A DNA stretch of 64,000 bases from Incurvaria masculella (Eukaryota; Arthropoda; Insecta; Lepidoptera; Incurvariidae): assembly GCA_946894095.1 (NCBI GenBank), contig OX335652.1, positions 16,825,001 through 16,889,000 on the forward strand, written 5' to 3'. Positions 22,597 through 33,735 of the stretch are shown one piece after another. The notes beneath the pieces were generated by a model. It saw nothing but the letters and a program-made list of their open reading frames with translations. It searched no databases and was not told the DNA's origin. Numbering within the stretch: the stretch's first letter is position 1; every line of letters starts with the position of its first letter. The position numbers were made by a program, and so were the translations under genes.

Positions 22597-23004
22597 TTGC
22601 TACCGGCCTCCCACCAGCGGGTCTCACCGGTAGTAACTCAAGCATGTCGTCATCCAGCATCACTCCAACCCAGCAGAAGAAAAATCAGCACCATCGTCCT
22701 AAGTAGGTGTATCGATACGCCAACTAGGACGCCGGTAAAAATCATCACATCCAGCAGCCGTCACCCAGCATCACGACCGACTCACCGCGTCACACTGGGC
22801 ACCTCCGGCAGCCGTCACCCAGCATCACGACCGTCTCATCGCGTCGCACTGGGCACCTCCGGCGCTCCGTCATCCAGCACCACACCGACTCACCGGGTCA
22901 CACTGGACACTGACGACCAGCACCGAAACCAGCAGCAACTGGCAGCAACATCGTCTTCATGGCAACTTGCCATTCGACTGGGGGAAAGTGATGTAGTGAC
23001 CTAG
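22597..23004 (+). CDS. hypothetical frame of the TRIM-like element
   Basis: A 135-codon frame running from 22597 into the 3' LTR. It contains three 54-bp tandem units (starting 22756, 22810, 22864), giving repeats of S-R-H-P-A-S-R-P-(T/S)-H-R-V. Rich in Ser, Thr, Pro and Arg. No zinc knuckle, protease or polymerase motif. It may be a leftover of a gag leader or simply non-coding. Confidence 0.25.
   Translation: MLPASHQRVSPVVTQACRHPASLQPSRRKISTIVLSRCIDTPTRTPVKIITSSSRHPASRPTHRVTLGTSGSRHPASRPSHRVALGTSGAPSSSTTPTHRVTLDTDDQHRNQQQLAATSSSWQLAIRLGESDVVT
22756..22914 (+). repeat. 54-bp tandem repeat inside the LTR element
   Basis: Three units of 54 bp starting AGCCGTCACCCAGCATCACG (22756 and 22810) and a diverged third at 22864. 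Period is a multiple of three. Confidence 0.85.
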
Positions 23005-23234
23005 CGCCCTCTACTGAGAGCTGCTAGTTTCACATGCCACAAATCAACAAACAGATGCATAGAAACTAGTTAACATGGCGCTAGATGGCGCTACCCGCTA
23101 GACATGAAGTCTATATCGCACTAACGAAGTTTCCCAGCGAGTTAACACATATACAACATTCAAATTACGCCTAGAGGAGAGCAGCTGCGCAGCCGTGGGT
23201 CTCAAGACCTGACCCACCTTTTCATCTTTCCACA
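22992..23234 (+). repeat. 3' LTR
   Basis: TGTAGTGACC to TTTCCACA, 243 bp; preceded by the purine tract GGGGGAAAGTGA at 22980-22991. Confidence 0.9.
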
Positions 23235-23430
23235 ATGTGTTCAAGACGCTTGAATGGGACAACATGGGTATCAACGTTGATGGAGATTTTCTCAGCCATC
23301 TTCGCTTCGCCGATGACTTTGTTCTTCTGTCGAATACCCGAGTTCAGCTTCAGACCATGCTGGAAGACCTTTATAAAGCATGATGATCCTGAAAATAAAC
23401 CGGGACCAAATAAAGGTCATGGCGACCGAG

Positions 23431-24965
23431 GGTATGAAGGGAGGCGACCGTCAGAGTCCACGTTTCACACCCGTACGTCATAACCGGGTGGACACACTGG
23501 TCATATATTCGGGTCTTTAAATGTTGTGGAAGGTCAGATCTCAGAGGGAATTTTAAGCTTTTCGAAGGCAAGTCCAACACAGTTGAATCCGTCTCTAAAA
23601 CTCCTTAGTCAGTTCTTATCTACCAAGCCGCAGAAATTGACCGAGATATACGTACTCTTCAACCTCTTCGATCACTTCTCTGTCGATAACGATTTATCCT
23701 CCCGTCATGCCCTCGGTCGCCATGACCTTTGGCTTTTCCCGGTTTATCTTCAGACCTACCTTTACCAATGCTTTATAAAGGTCTTACAGCAAGGTCTGAA
23801 ACTGAATTCGGGAATTCGACAGAAGAACAAAGTCATCGGCGAAGCGAAGATGAGTGAAAAAATCTCCATTAACGTTGATACCCATGTTGTCCCATTCAAG
23901 CGTCTTGAACACATCTTCCAATGCGTTGGCGAAGAGCTTGGGTGCGATCACATACCCCTTACGCCTTTACCAAGGAGGATGGATTGGATATTTTCATGGA
24001 GACTCACAGTCATGGTCGCGGACCGATACACATTTACGATACCTCGATGTAGTGATTCTGCACCTCAGGAAGGAGTTTTCAACTGAGTCGAACGCCTTCT
24101 CGTAGTCCACGAAGTCTAGGAAGAGCGGCTTGTTGTACTCCTCGCACTTCAGCACCTTTTGTCTCATAGTAAATATATGATCCATTGTGCCGTATCCTTT
24201 TCTAAACCTAGCTGGCTCATGAGGCTGGTACCAATCCAGCCTTCCTGTCAGCCGACCGAGAGGCTGCCTTTCCGAGAGGCAGCAGTTTATCTCATAGACA
24301 CTAATCTCCGGCAGATCATCGGTGAAGTGTCTAGTGGGCGGCGCACGCCTATCAGATTCGACTGGTTTGATTGGGCTCGGGTAGGAATTGCTGCGGAGTA
24401 CAATTCGACATAAAATTCTTCCATTGCCTGAAGTATATGCGGATTTCTTGCAGTGACAGCCTCATCCGCTCCCTCGATTTTAAAATTTGTTTACGCCGTT
24501 AGAGAAGGAACAGGCAAACACTTAACTGCCTCGATTTTCTTCTGTAATTTGCTCAACCACCAACCAACTTCATATTCTCTCGGCGAATATCACGGCGAAT
24601 GGACTTGCTGATGGTCTTGTTGAGGTTTTTGTGCACGAGACACTACTGCGGATGTCCCGGTTTCATATTTCGTCGTGTTTCCAGGAGCGTCAACGTCTCT
24701 GCTGATAACTTACTGCGGTCTGCATGTAGACTTTTGCTGAAGTGCTTTTCTGCAGTGTCCGTTAGTGAGGATACGAATCTCGTATATGCCTTGTGGATAT
24801 CGGCATTCTCATCGCGTGGCGCTAAGCATCCTCGAGTTTGGATACGAAATAGAGCATCTGGTCTGGTATGTTTAGCTTAGCCAGTGGTTTGTGGATGAGT
24901 TTGGATTTGGAGAAATTTAATTTAAGTCCAGCCTTATTCTAAGACACTAACTCATTCATTGTTCC
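23431..24965 (-). pseudogene. RTE-type LINE reverse transcriptase relic (right arm)
   Basis: Minus strand, mirror of 21050..23430. Motif A LDFVDYEKAFDSVEN lies in the frame 23994-24185, FADD at 23843-23832, and a C-terminal block VHPVMTYGCETWTLTVASL at about 23440-23510. The last is typical of the region downstream of the RT palm in RTE elements and is present only here, because the palindrome centre cuts the left copy before it. The GTGTTCAAGACGCTTGAATG region is continuous, giving the empty site for the LTR element. Frameshifts and stops throughout. Confidence 0.85.
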
Positions 24966-26731
24966 GATACCGAAATTTTGATATTTATACTTGGGAATTT
25001 ACACCTACTCTCGAATTGTTCGGAAATATGGATTTACAGTGACCATCGCCATTTGGCTTATAACTGCATAGAGTAAGCTCGCTAGTTAGGAAATGTATTA
25101 GGCAGCTCAGCAGGTTTACACTGGTTGTGACTACAAATCTGCCTTAAAAGACAAAGATAAAACGAAGGCATTTAATATAGTTAAATAGAACGTGAGCCGT
25201 TTTCGCCTCGCTGAATGGTCCATAGGAATTTTATGATTGTGTATGACATATGATAGCAGGTGATACCATTAATTTTAGTATTTAAGATATAATAGTAAGA
25301 AAAACTTAATCAGATGGTAGTCTAGATTCAACTGTTGACGAATAGATTTATCTTTTAATGGCGTGATAAAGAAAGAAAGAAATAAAATTTGTTTATTAAA
25401 TAAAAAAATAACAACAAAAACATAAATCGAACAACAGTAGTACATTGCACTGGTTCTGGTTGGCTGGATCAACTGGCTCAACTGGCTGGTCACCTGAAGT
25501 GTAAACCCCCAGCAAACATTGCTTTTCTAATCCACATTTACATAAACTTTTCTAAGGACCACGGACTAAGGTCACTTACTAACTGTTTGAGAATATTATA
25601 TTCCAGAGTGTAGGTTTTTACGTTATATCACGAATAGCACTCCTAATACTTAGAAACTGAGCGGCATTATGAATATTTATTTAAAATCAAACAACCAGAC
25701 TAGTCAAGTAAATTAAAGTAAAGTAAAATATATATGTATGGCTGTCACTACATCAGTGCGATTCATTTGACTTAAAATCACGACTGGCACTCGTCATACC
25801 TTGATGCATCTCCGCGGCAGCGTACGTTTTTCTTTATACCTATACATGCAAACAGGCAGGATAACAACCAATTGACACAGTATACTCATTTACTTTACTG
25901 TTTCAATAAACATGAAGCTCAAAAATGTCATTACATAGGGCACGAATCTAAACGCATCATACATCTGTGCGAATGGAAAGACAAACATTTGACTATTTTA
26001 CCCTCATTATTTCAAAACTTATAATGTTTGCAAATGTCAGTGCGTATAGGTTTCGACTTATATCATGGTTGGTGGTACTTATTTTACGCCTATTCTAAAC
26101 GATAACATGATTTTTTTCATTATTGAATACAAAAAACTAATAAGTTTATAATCGACCCCTGTACCCTTTTTTGCCAAAATAAACGAGGCGCAGGAATGTC
26201 AGGGTATGGATTTTATCTTAATACCATGATTGGGACTGATTGCCCCCCGGAATTTAGCGACTACATGAGATTTTCTCAAACCGAAGGTTTTTCTTCGTTT
26301 CCTTTGAGGCGGCTGACAACAGGGTTTTACCAGGCTGATGACAGGCAACCTTATATTTTTATCAATGGCACATTTCGAGCTATCGTTCTGCACAAATTTC
26401 ATCGAGAAATCAAATGAGGTAAATGACCCCATTTTTTGGCCTCATTAAACTTGGCTGACCATGGAACCTTCCAGGGTGGGGGGAGGCAACCTATGCGGGT
26501 TCTCATCTCCTAAGGCATAACTTTCACTGCATATACTTTTCTATGTGAAATCTTATGAGATAATTTTGGGTCAAAATAGAGGTTTTAAACCCGAAAAAAA
26601 ACATGGTTTTACCAGGTTACGGAATGGCAACCTGTTATGAACCGATGTTTCCAAGTGTTTTCTTTCACTGCAATACACGTCTGTAGAGAAATCGAGTGAG
26701 GTAAGATTTTATGCAATGGGAGCTTGGTCTA

Positions 26732-26900
26732 TAAATGAATTGAGAGCTACGTCCATACGTTTAGATTTTTCGAAAACTCATATCCATGATATAAGCCTCG
26801 TACATCAGGAATATATGTTTACTTATCAAACAATAAAAACGTACGAACGTAGCTTTCAGTTGGCTTTTTTAATTTGCAAAATTTCAGAATAAACATTTCC
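26732..26900. other. short unannotated gap
   Basis: AT-rich sequence between the palindrome and the next LINE insertion; nothing recognised. Confidence 0.4.
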
Positions 26901-26914
26901 TAATTTGATTGAGG

Positions 26915-27108
26915 GATGACCAACCTTACCTGGGAGTGGACTCCCAGGTAAGGTTGGTCACCCAGGGAGGAAAATGACCACAACCTCAAAACCTGTGAGG
27001 TTGAGAGAGGTCTAAGCCCTGCAGTGGGTGGCATTAGAGCGATATAAGATAACATTAGGTCAAATAGTAATGTGTGTGCTAGAAAGGCTTAAATAATAAT
27101 AATAATAA
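26915..27108 (+). mobile_element. 5'-truncated LINE 3' end with a 5' foldback
   Basis: Flanked by a 14-bp duplication TAATTTGATTGAGG (26901-26914 and 27109-27122). The body includes GAGAGAGGTCTAAGCCCTGC and AGTGGGTGGCATTAGAGCG, the usual 3' end of lepidopteran RTE-type LINEs, and ends in (AAT)n. At its 5' edge, 26918-26937 and 26940-26959 are exact 20-bp inverted copies separated by GG, consistent with a 5' inversion during insertion. Confidence 0.8.
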
Positions 27109-27231
27109 TAATTTGATTGAGGAAACAGGGACGAGCCATCGTATCAAACTCGATAACCTCATGATCCTCTTGAATTAAATATGCATGCGAATAGGGCTCG
27201 CACGAAGAGAAAAGAGTATATACTATTTACA

Positions 27232-27584
27232 CGAGCGGCTCGTGGCTTAGGGGCGGGTGGACTTGCCTTCCATCCCGGAGGTCTGGGTTCAAATCCCCGC
27301 TTGGTTCATGCACCACTTTCTTTTTCTTTTTGAATTAGATAAGTGCATTTCGTTACGAGTTCCATCGTTCGGAGTTCATGTAAAACTGTAAGTACGCCCG
27401 GTTAGGTACCATCGCATTGAATAAGAATATTTTCGAAGAGGAAATGAAAAATTTGTTCGTGTTTTTCATCCAGGTCAATCTAGACGTGCTCATAAAGGGA
27501 AAGTCCATAAATGATACCGAATTCCTGAGGGAATGCGGTATGTTTGGCGGTCGGTATCAAGACGGTCGGTGTCACTTAAAAAAT
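27232..27584 (+). mobile_element. tRNA-derived SINE, diverged
   Basis: Starts GAGCGGCTCGTGGCTTAGGG; A box TGGCTTAGGGGCGGG, B box GGGTTCAAATCCC. Then comes a shortened body (several deletions around 27360-27410) and the tail. No gene is implied by the frame at 27417-27611. Confidence 0.75.
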
Positions 27585-29603
27585 GAAACACACAAAAATC
27601 TTTGTGTATAATAAATAAGTACACCTTTTAATTCACTTACATTTCCATAGGAAACTCTGAATGTACCGAACTGGCTTCTCACGTACAAATGTTACTTTAG
27701 ATAACCTTAGGTAAAATCTTTTCATTTCTGAAAGATACACGTTTAATTATTAATTTAAATGACTTCCTAAAAGTGACTATAAACCAAATCTCTTGAATAA
27801 AAAGAAATACAGTTCAAGAGTTACAAGATCAAACTTGTTACGGACTATTTTAATTAATCTAGTATGTTGAATACAAGACAGTCATTATGGGACTATTTAC
27901 ATTATAACTCAGAGAAGGCTGAAGCTGTACTCATTTAGAAAAAAAAAAGATTATAATTGAAACGAAAATTACAATAATGAAACGTGAAATTGCTATTTTA
28001 CTAGTAAACTTAAAATATCACGGTATTGGGCTTTCTTAAATTACAAAATATCGAATTTAACAATGAAAAAAAAATTGAAATACCTTCCTGTGCAGCTTTT
28101 ACGTGTCGTTGATACTCAGGAACACCAGAGTGAGCGAATTCGTAAGCGAACTGACTGGCCGGCGCTACCGCCAGTGTATGTTGCACCCATACGGGAGTCA
28201 CTCCCGTGGCTTGTGTGTCGGCGGCGGCGTGGCACGGGCGACACGTGTAAATGGCAGGTAAAAAATATGTCCACTAAAGTCGTTTTGAGCTCGAAAGCCC
28301 TACCTGAGCCCTACGGATTGAGTTGATTTGAAGCTCGGGATGTATAAGGCTTAGGCGCACCCGCAATTTTCACATTGTTCTCGCGAGCCTGACGGCGGGT
28401 ACCGTGCCACTATTGTTATGTTAAACCAAATCACCCAATCGCTACTGCCGCAGATACAAGGGGGGTATGAATACATAATATAGATGGAAAGCCTTGAAGA
28501 TATTGAGGGCCGTTGATCCATGACATCGAACAAAGCTTTACGTATAATTAATTACTGTGACTCTGTTGGTTTTAATCACTTCAATGTAACGTTGCCAAAG
28601 ATATAATCTATGCAATGAGAATATCTGAACATGCCAGTATTCCGGAGGTGAACAGCAATGCGGGTAGAGAAAATATAGGTTTCTCTAGAAAACATAGGTT
28701 TCTCTAGAAAACATGAAAGTGTGATTTAATCTTAAACTATCTATTTTTAAGAAATAAAATAAATTTTTTCAGCGTTATTGTACTTTTTATATTAAATAAC
28801 ATAGTTAAAAAACCTATTATAAGTATGAGCATAGTAATCAATAAATCTGATATATATATATCTGATCTATAATGAATATATGGTAATGAGTATATTGAAT
28901 ATATGGTTGCTTCAATGCGATGTTACCAGCCCAGGTGAGATTTTAATGTGTCCAGATTAAATAGGGACAACTCGAAATCTCCGAATATTCATATAACAAA
29001 AGGTTAAACTCACCAGTAAGCGAAAAAATGCGTCCGTTTCTTCGAAAACAAACTTAACAAGAAAAGAAGAGCACACCAAGAAAAAATATTCCGTGAAAGC
29101 AAACCTGTGTGATTTGTCGCCTTACTCCAAGTTCTTCTCGTTCTAAGCTCTAAACTTGCTAAACTGCTTAAGGCTGCGTACAACGCTAGGTGACGCTCAG
29201 TTATTCGATAGTTTCTCAGAGAGTAGTTACATACCACTAACTTTTTGAATGATTTGAAATTTCGCTTGCGAAACATTTCGTAGGAGTTTTTCGAAAACTT
29301 TGATGAAAAATTTTGTTCTGAAGAAACTAAATTCGAGTTGAATATTAAAAAGCATTATGCGCAAAGATTGTATTGTTTTCGCTTTATAATGCTTAATTTT
29401 TGGAAGAAATAACGAGTTATGTGAAAAAATATACCTATTCCTGCATTTTTTAGAACGAGAAAAAGTTGTACTATAGAAACAAAAATCTTTCATTTCGTGC
29501 GGATATACCTGACGTTATATAATAATAAATTTGAGCTCGTTAATTTAAGTACTCTCTGAGAAATTAACAAATAATTGAGTATCGTCTAGCGTATCATGTA
29601 GCC
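27585..29603. other. AT-rich sequence, no gene assigned
   Basis: A GC-richer patch at 28100-28260 has open frames on both strands. On the minus strand 28010-28201 reads VTPVWVQHTLAVAPASQFAY without a convincing 3' splice acceptor; on the plus strand CAG/GTAAAA at 28255 looks like a donor. Neither is assigned. A 19-bp duplication (ATAGGTTTCTCTAGAAAAC) lies at 28676-28713. Nothing else recognised. Confidence 0.4.
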
Positions 29604-29958
29604 TTAAGAACGGCCCGTAAGCTATGCTCCGTTATTCCAATTAAATTAATATTTATTATCTAATATTAGATAACAAATATCTGTGTCTGCACGCTTTTGT
29701 TTTTTTGAAAAATCCAAACCGAATGAAATGAAAGCAAAAAGAAAATCTTCATACGAATTTTGTTTCCTCTGTGGTTTTTACCCAGAATATATTTACCGAA
29801 AAAAGAAAGACATGCAGACACAGATATTTGTAGCCTAATATTAGATACCAAATATAAAGTAAGTTGGAGCAGTGGTTTTCAAACTAAAATATAAACTACT
29901 AAATAAACTACGTTTGTATGGGAGGCGAAATTTTCTGTTGCTTACGGGCCGACCTTAA
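29604..29958. mobile_element. TTAA-flanked MITE, family D
   Basis: TTAA at 29604-29607 and 29955-29958. The ends GAACGGCCCGTAAGC and GCTTACGGGCCGACC are inverted repeats. A second inverted pair (ACAAATATCTGTGTCTGC and GCAGACACAGATATTTGT) lies inside. No ORF of note. Confidence 0.75.
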
Positions 29959-30184
29959 GAGTGCGACCCCACATTGAATCACAGAATTAAATCTGGAGCG
30001 AAGCGCTTTATGCAAATATAGCACCCCGCAAGCGTAAACAGCGTCCAAACGTCTGGGCTTCATACGATATCGCGCCATAATAACATCGTGGACTTCTTTC
30101 TGCATTTTATAACTCAATTACTTTCAAGTTGGATCTGTCTTTGATAGTTCAGTTTCAAGTTCGGTCCCCTGGAGCATATATTAT

Positions 30185-30318
30185 AGAGAGAGGTATAGAT
30201 AGCTAACGTCATACAACGTTCAAAACTCGCCGAAAACTGCTTATTTTCGCTGATACTATGACATTTTTTAACTTGCGCCATCTCCCGTAACTGCCATAAC
30301 TAGTTAGACCGTCATTAA
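30185..30318 (+). repeat. dispersed repeat, copy 1
   Basis: Shares GCTAACGTCAT, CATCTCCCGT and CCGTCATTAAA in the same order and spacing with 57945..58080 (about three-quarters identity by eye). Type unknown. Confidence 0.55.
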
Positions 30319-31912
30319 AGTATCTTGATTTCAAATTTTGCCTAGGTAGGCTTGATGAAAACGTTAGTTTTTAATTATTCATTTAGTAAAATTATTGAAA
30401 ATAAAAATTTCATTTATATTCATTAGTTTATATTTAAGGCTCCATATGACGCTAACCTCCAACATTTTGGCTTTATTTTTATTTTATGACAGTGTCGGTT
30501 AAGCATAAACACCGATAGAAAAATCGAAATATCAAAGTTTCGACTACTATCTAGTGTATGACCGTAAAATCGTTTTTATAAGGTTCTTAGTTATATAGTT
30601 AAAAAAATATGTTTGTAAACACCTATTTGCAAGTTTTTAGTAGGTTTTTCAAGCCGGCATTTGGAAACTATGAATGATTTAGAAAATGTTATTTGGTACA
30701 AGATCACATATTTATCTAGTGAATAACCGTGAAAAATATATCAATTTACGTTATAAAGTAGACTGTGAAAATTCGAAAGCACACGCGCGTGGTTGGGCAC
30801 TTCTTTGAGGACCTGGCTTACGCCAAACGTCGGGCTATACTTAAAAAGCAGTGAGAACACAACGCATAAATTGACGTTAAATAAAAAGGTTACCAAGGCC
30901 TCGTAAGCTTTGATATAATGTTTTGGAAATGACTTTTTAGAGAATTTTCTTGACTTCAGGATTCGAGATATATATATTTGTATACATGAGTTAGTGAATA
31001 AAAAAATCTGTTTCTACTTTTATACTTTTAGATAGTTACGATTTGTAGCCCTTTTGATGGTACGTTTTGGTTTTGGCCCATAGAAAATCCTACTCTATTT
31101 CTACAGATATTTGGTTTAAATTATGCCAACAACGTCATCCAAATAGTACGTAGTCGTCTATGTTTTTTAATAGTTTCAAACTTTTTTATTTCCTGAATTT
31201 TTTAATGTTTAACCATTTATTAAACATTAAAAAGAACACAAAATCAAACTACTTTTAACATAGCTTACGAGAAAAAATAATTTATGAAAACACAGGAGAC
31301 TAGCTACTTAGATTTAAAAATATACTCAAGAAAACTATTATTTATTCGGGCATTTTCTTATGTAGAAATGTGTCCTGAGATTAGGTACGTGACATCTTTG
31401 TAAGCAAATATTGGGCGTTTAAATTTCAAGATGTAGGCTCTTAAGAGGCTACTAAGGGAACGTTTGTTTAATAATATCTGCACACCTATTAAATGTTTGT
31501 AATCGATCGCTAAATTCATTAAATTTCGGCAAAAGGAAGTATGCTTCCGGAGATGTGGCTAGGAAATCTTTCTTTGGAACTCTATTTTTAAACGCAGCGT
31601 TTTCGCACTCATTTAAGCCGAAAGTAACTAAAGCGACGTACCCTACACGAAATGGAGGTTTCATTAAGTTAGAAAATTCCACGTTTAACAAGTTCACGGT
31701 TTTTGTTCCTGGCAGACGTAATCCGATTTCCCGGGACCGTTCCATTCGGTTGACTGCAAACAATTCGCCGAGGAAAACAGCCTGAGATTGTAATTTGTAT
31801 TTGGGAAGTTATTTAAGAACATCGAGGTCATTGTGTGAGCGAGAAATCTTGGAATATTTCGTTCAATTCAGTTCATTTGTGTTGTTTGATTGCATTGTTT
31901 ATTACGTATTTT
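30319..31912. other. AT-rich sequence, nothing assigned
   Basis: Open frames at 31452-31785 overlap on opposite strands and show no motif. No recognised repeat in this stretch. Confidence 0.4.
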
Positions 31913-32185
31913 TAAGCGACTTCAAAAAAGGAGGAGGTTATCAATTCGTCTGTATGTTTTTTTTTATGTTTGTTACCTCATAACTTTTGCCTGGGTGAAC
32001 CGATTTTGATGATTATTTTTTTAAATGAAAGCTAGTACTTCCCAAGTGGTCCAATTTTAATTTGGTTAAGTTCTGACAATGATATCCATGAGAAAATCAT
32101 AGAAGTCTTAAATCCGATTAATATGTGCACGACAAATGGACGAATAACTCAATATAACGCCAACCGATTTCGGTGATTCTTTTTA
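31913..32185 (+). mobile_element. accgacttcaaa MITE (family E), 3'-truncated
   Basis: GCGACTTCAAAAAAGGAGGA followed by GGTTATCAATTCGTC and the conserved interior TTACCTCATAACTTTTGCCT. It is joined head to tail to the next copy. Confidence 0.7.
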
Positions 32186-32395
32186 AACCGACTTCAAAAA
32201 AGGAGGAGGTTATGAATTCGTCTTTGTTTTTTTTATGTTTGTTACCTCATAACTTTTGCCTGGGTGAACCGATTTTGATGATTATTTTTTTAAATGATAG
32301 CTAGTGCTTCCCAAGTGGTCCCATTTTAAATTGGTTAAGTTCTGACAATGATATCCATGAGAAAATCATAAAAGTATTTTTCTTTGAAGTCGGTT
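32186..32395 (+). mobile_element. accgacttcaaa MITE (family E), short form
   Basis: Begins AACCGACTTCAAAAAAGG and ends TTCTTTGAAGTCGGTT, so both terminal inverted repeats are present in 210 bp. Lacks the TTAGG hairpin found in the 0.6-kb copies at 50855 and 61049. Confidence 0.8.
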
Positions 32396-32479
32396 ATTTT
32401 TTTTGTAATTATTTCTTTTAGTATATGATTAGGTTAAAAATAAACTTAAATCGTTTTTATTGTGGAGTGAACCATCTCT

Positions 32480-32640
32480 GGATATGATACTTTTGAGATT
32501 ACCGCGGTCGTTAGACATGTTTGAAAAATGTTGAGGCTTTTCACGCGGCAGGAAGAGATATTCTCCGACGTTTCGAGTCAATCATTCAGCCTGTTGTCAA
32601 GGAGGCATCCGCCGCGTTCGTACGCAGCAGACGACTGCGT
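32480..32640. mobile_element. Penelope-like end fragment, copy 2
   Basis: ATTACCGCGGTCGTTAGACA, TTTTCACGCGGCAGGAAGAG and CCGACGTTTCGAG in the order seen at 14795..14999 (reverse complement). It stops where a second retroposon begins. Confidence 0.55.
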
Positions 32641-32667
32641 TAAAGAAATGTATGTAGGTAAAATTTT

Positions 32668-32917
32668 AAACACTGTGTTAGTAGGAGGCATTCATTACGG
32701 GAAGAGGAACTGTAGGAGAATTCCAATTCATGGGTATACAGCCGGTGGCGAAATTAGTAGACGCAATACCCGCGAATGGTATGTTTTGCTGGTTCGGGTC
32801 CAGCCTTGCAGTATATTCGTAAAGTAGTTATTTTTACTGGGCTCTTTCTTCAATTAATGTGTCCTTGCTTCACGGTCGATTATACATACAGACATGTCAC
32901 GTTCCTTGGTAATCATT
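32668..32917 (+). mobile_element. second SINE family (SINE-2)
   Basis: tRNA-like head with GGTGGCGAAATTAGTAGACG and B box GGTTCGGGTCC, then a tail with TATTCGTAAAGTAGTTATTT and TGCTTCACGGTCGATTATAC. Related to 36050..36265. The tail also stands alone at 56638..56740. Confidence 0.6.
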
Positions 32918-33504
32918 ACTATAATACTGACCAGAGATTGTGCACACGAGCCTTAAGGCGCCTATATACCATAGTGTAAAGTCACGAATAGGTGCGGTGG
33001 AATCTAGCCAGTGCCATCATGTCAGCGGTAGGGTACGCACGTTTCCCTGCTCCAAAAACCAGCAAGAACACTCGTTTCCCGAACGACTAGTCTATTTTGT
33101 AAAATTCCTGTATTAAGAAGATTTTTAACAGCAAGGGGATGTGTACCTCGTTATGGCTGAAAGGTATAACTTTTATTTTATTTTATTCTTCTAAATATAA
33201 AGATAACAGAAAAAATGGCTTTGAAAGGTAAAAAAGGTCCTTTTAGAAATATTTTTTATTTCCATGATTATAGAAGTGTTTTGTACAAAACGGAGATGTG
33301 TACGTTCGCAAACGTACGTTCTATAAGCTCAATATTTTTTCAATGTCTAACAACTATAGGCTTTACTGTAATTGACTTCACAAAAACGTTCATATTAAGG
33401 TAGTTATTCCCCTTAAACTGAAAGGCACTGCACTAAATGCTGATGGAAGGGTCGTCTAAATATTCCGATTTAAAAAACGCCACTTCGATATACATATACC
33501 TACT
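32918..33504. other. non-coding sequence, nothing recognised
   Basis: Short open frame 33215-33403 lacks motifs. No repeat recognised. Confidence 0.4.
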
Positions 33505-33735
33505 AGGTGAGGTACCCGGCTTCGCTCGGGTAAATGTCGTTTCGGCTGATGTCTGGTTGAACCTCACATTTTATATTTTATAAGTTCGACATGAAAACTT
33601 TTATCCTCCTTTTCTAGCCTATATCCTTTCGCAAGGTCCAGTCTCTCTAAAGCAAATTTCATCAAAATTGGTTCAACGGCTTAGGCTTGAAAACGTAACA
33701 TACAGACGGAGTTACTTTCGCTTTTATAATATTAC
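33505..33735 (+). repeat. retroposon-like repeat, ggtacccggcttcgctcggg type
   Basis: Starts GAGGTACCCGGCTTCGCTCG, ends GACGGAGTTACTTTCGCTTT. The 3' part AAATTTCATCAAAATTGGTT is the usual 3' motif of this lepidopteran group. Directly followed by a related element. Confidence 0.6.

Larger units (their letters stand above)
22275..23234 (+). mobile_element. miniature (TRIM-like) LTR retrotransposon, complete
   Basis: Two LTRs (22275-22519, 22992-23234) flank 472 bp. The 4-bp duplication ATGT (22271-22274 and 23235-23238) brackets it. A primer-binding site TGGTGACCCCGACGTG starts at 22521, and a purine tract GGGGGAAAGTGA precedes the 3' LTR. The inside has one open frame (22597-23004) with no gag or pol motif. 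The empty site is preserved in the right palindrome arm (near 23905-23925). It depends on proteins of a full-length relative, probably Ty3/gypsy-like. Confidence 0.9.
21050..23430 (+). pseudogene. RTE-type LINE reverse transcriptase relic (left arm), split by an LTR element
   Basis: The reading order, over several frames, is a linker with AYTSFVSSLTDTAEKHF and LLETRRNMKPGHPQ, then the fingers motif QPISLLCQLYKVFSRVITSR, then motif A AFVDYEKAFDSVE (22069-22104). After the LTR insertion (22275-23234) comes the catalytic FADD box within HLRFADDFVLLSNTR (FADD at 23306-23317). These are the conserved blocks of the reverse transcriptase of RTE-clade LINEs. Multiple stops and frameshifts remove function. 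The apurinic endonuclease domain is absent, so the copy was already 5'-truncated. It ends at the palindrome centre near 23430. Confidence 0.85.
19111..26731. repeat. 7.6-kb imperfect palindrome (inverted duplication)
   Basis: Left arm 19111-23430 is the inverted copy of right arm 23705-26731; the single-copy centre is 23431-23704. Matching landmarks: ATAGACCAAGCTCCCATTGC at 19111 with GCAATGGGAGCTTGGTCTAT ending 26731; the TGGTCAGCC...CCACCCTGGAAGG block near 19360 and 26470; the CCAGTTGAGCCAGTTGATCC region near 20541 and 25460. By eye roughly nine in ten bases agree, with small indels. The left arm is longer because two elements inserted there later (19836-20012 and 22275-23238). Both arms carry an RTE-type LINE relic in opposite orientations. 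Arm divergence argues against a simple assembly artefact. Confidence 0.9.

Noticed and set aside
24599..24880. 93-codon plus frame resembling a membrane protein
   Set aside because: It is the antisense of the LINE linker region in the right palindrome arm.
28010..28326. Possible exon on either strand
   Set aside because: No acceptor with a pyrimidine tract fits the minus frame, and no partner exon or domain was recognised.
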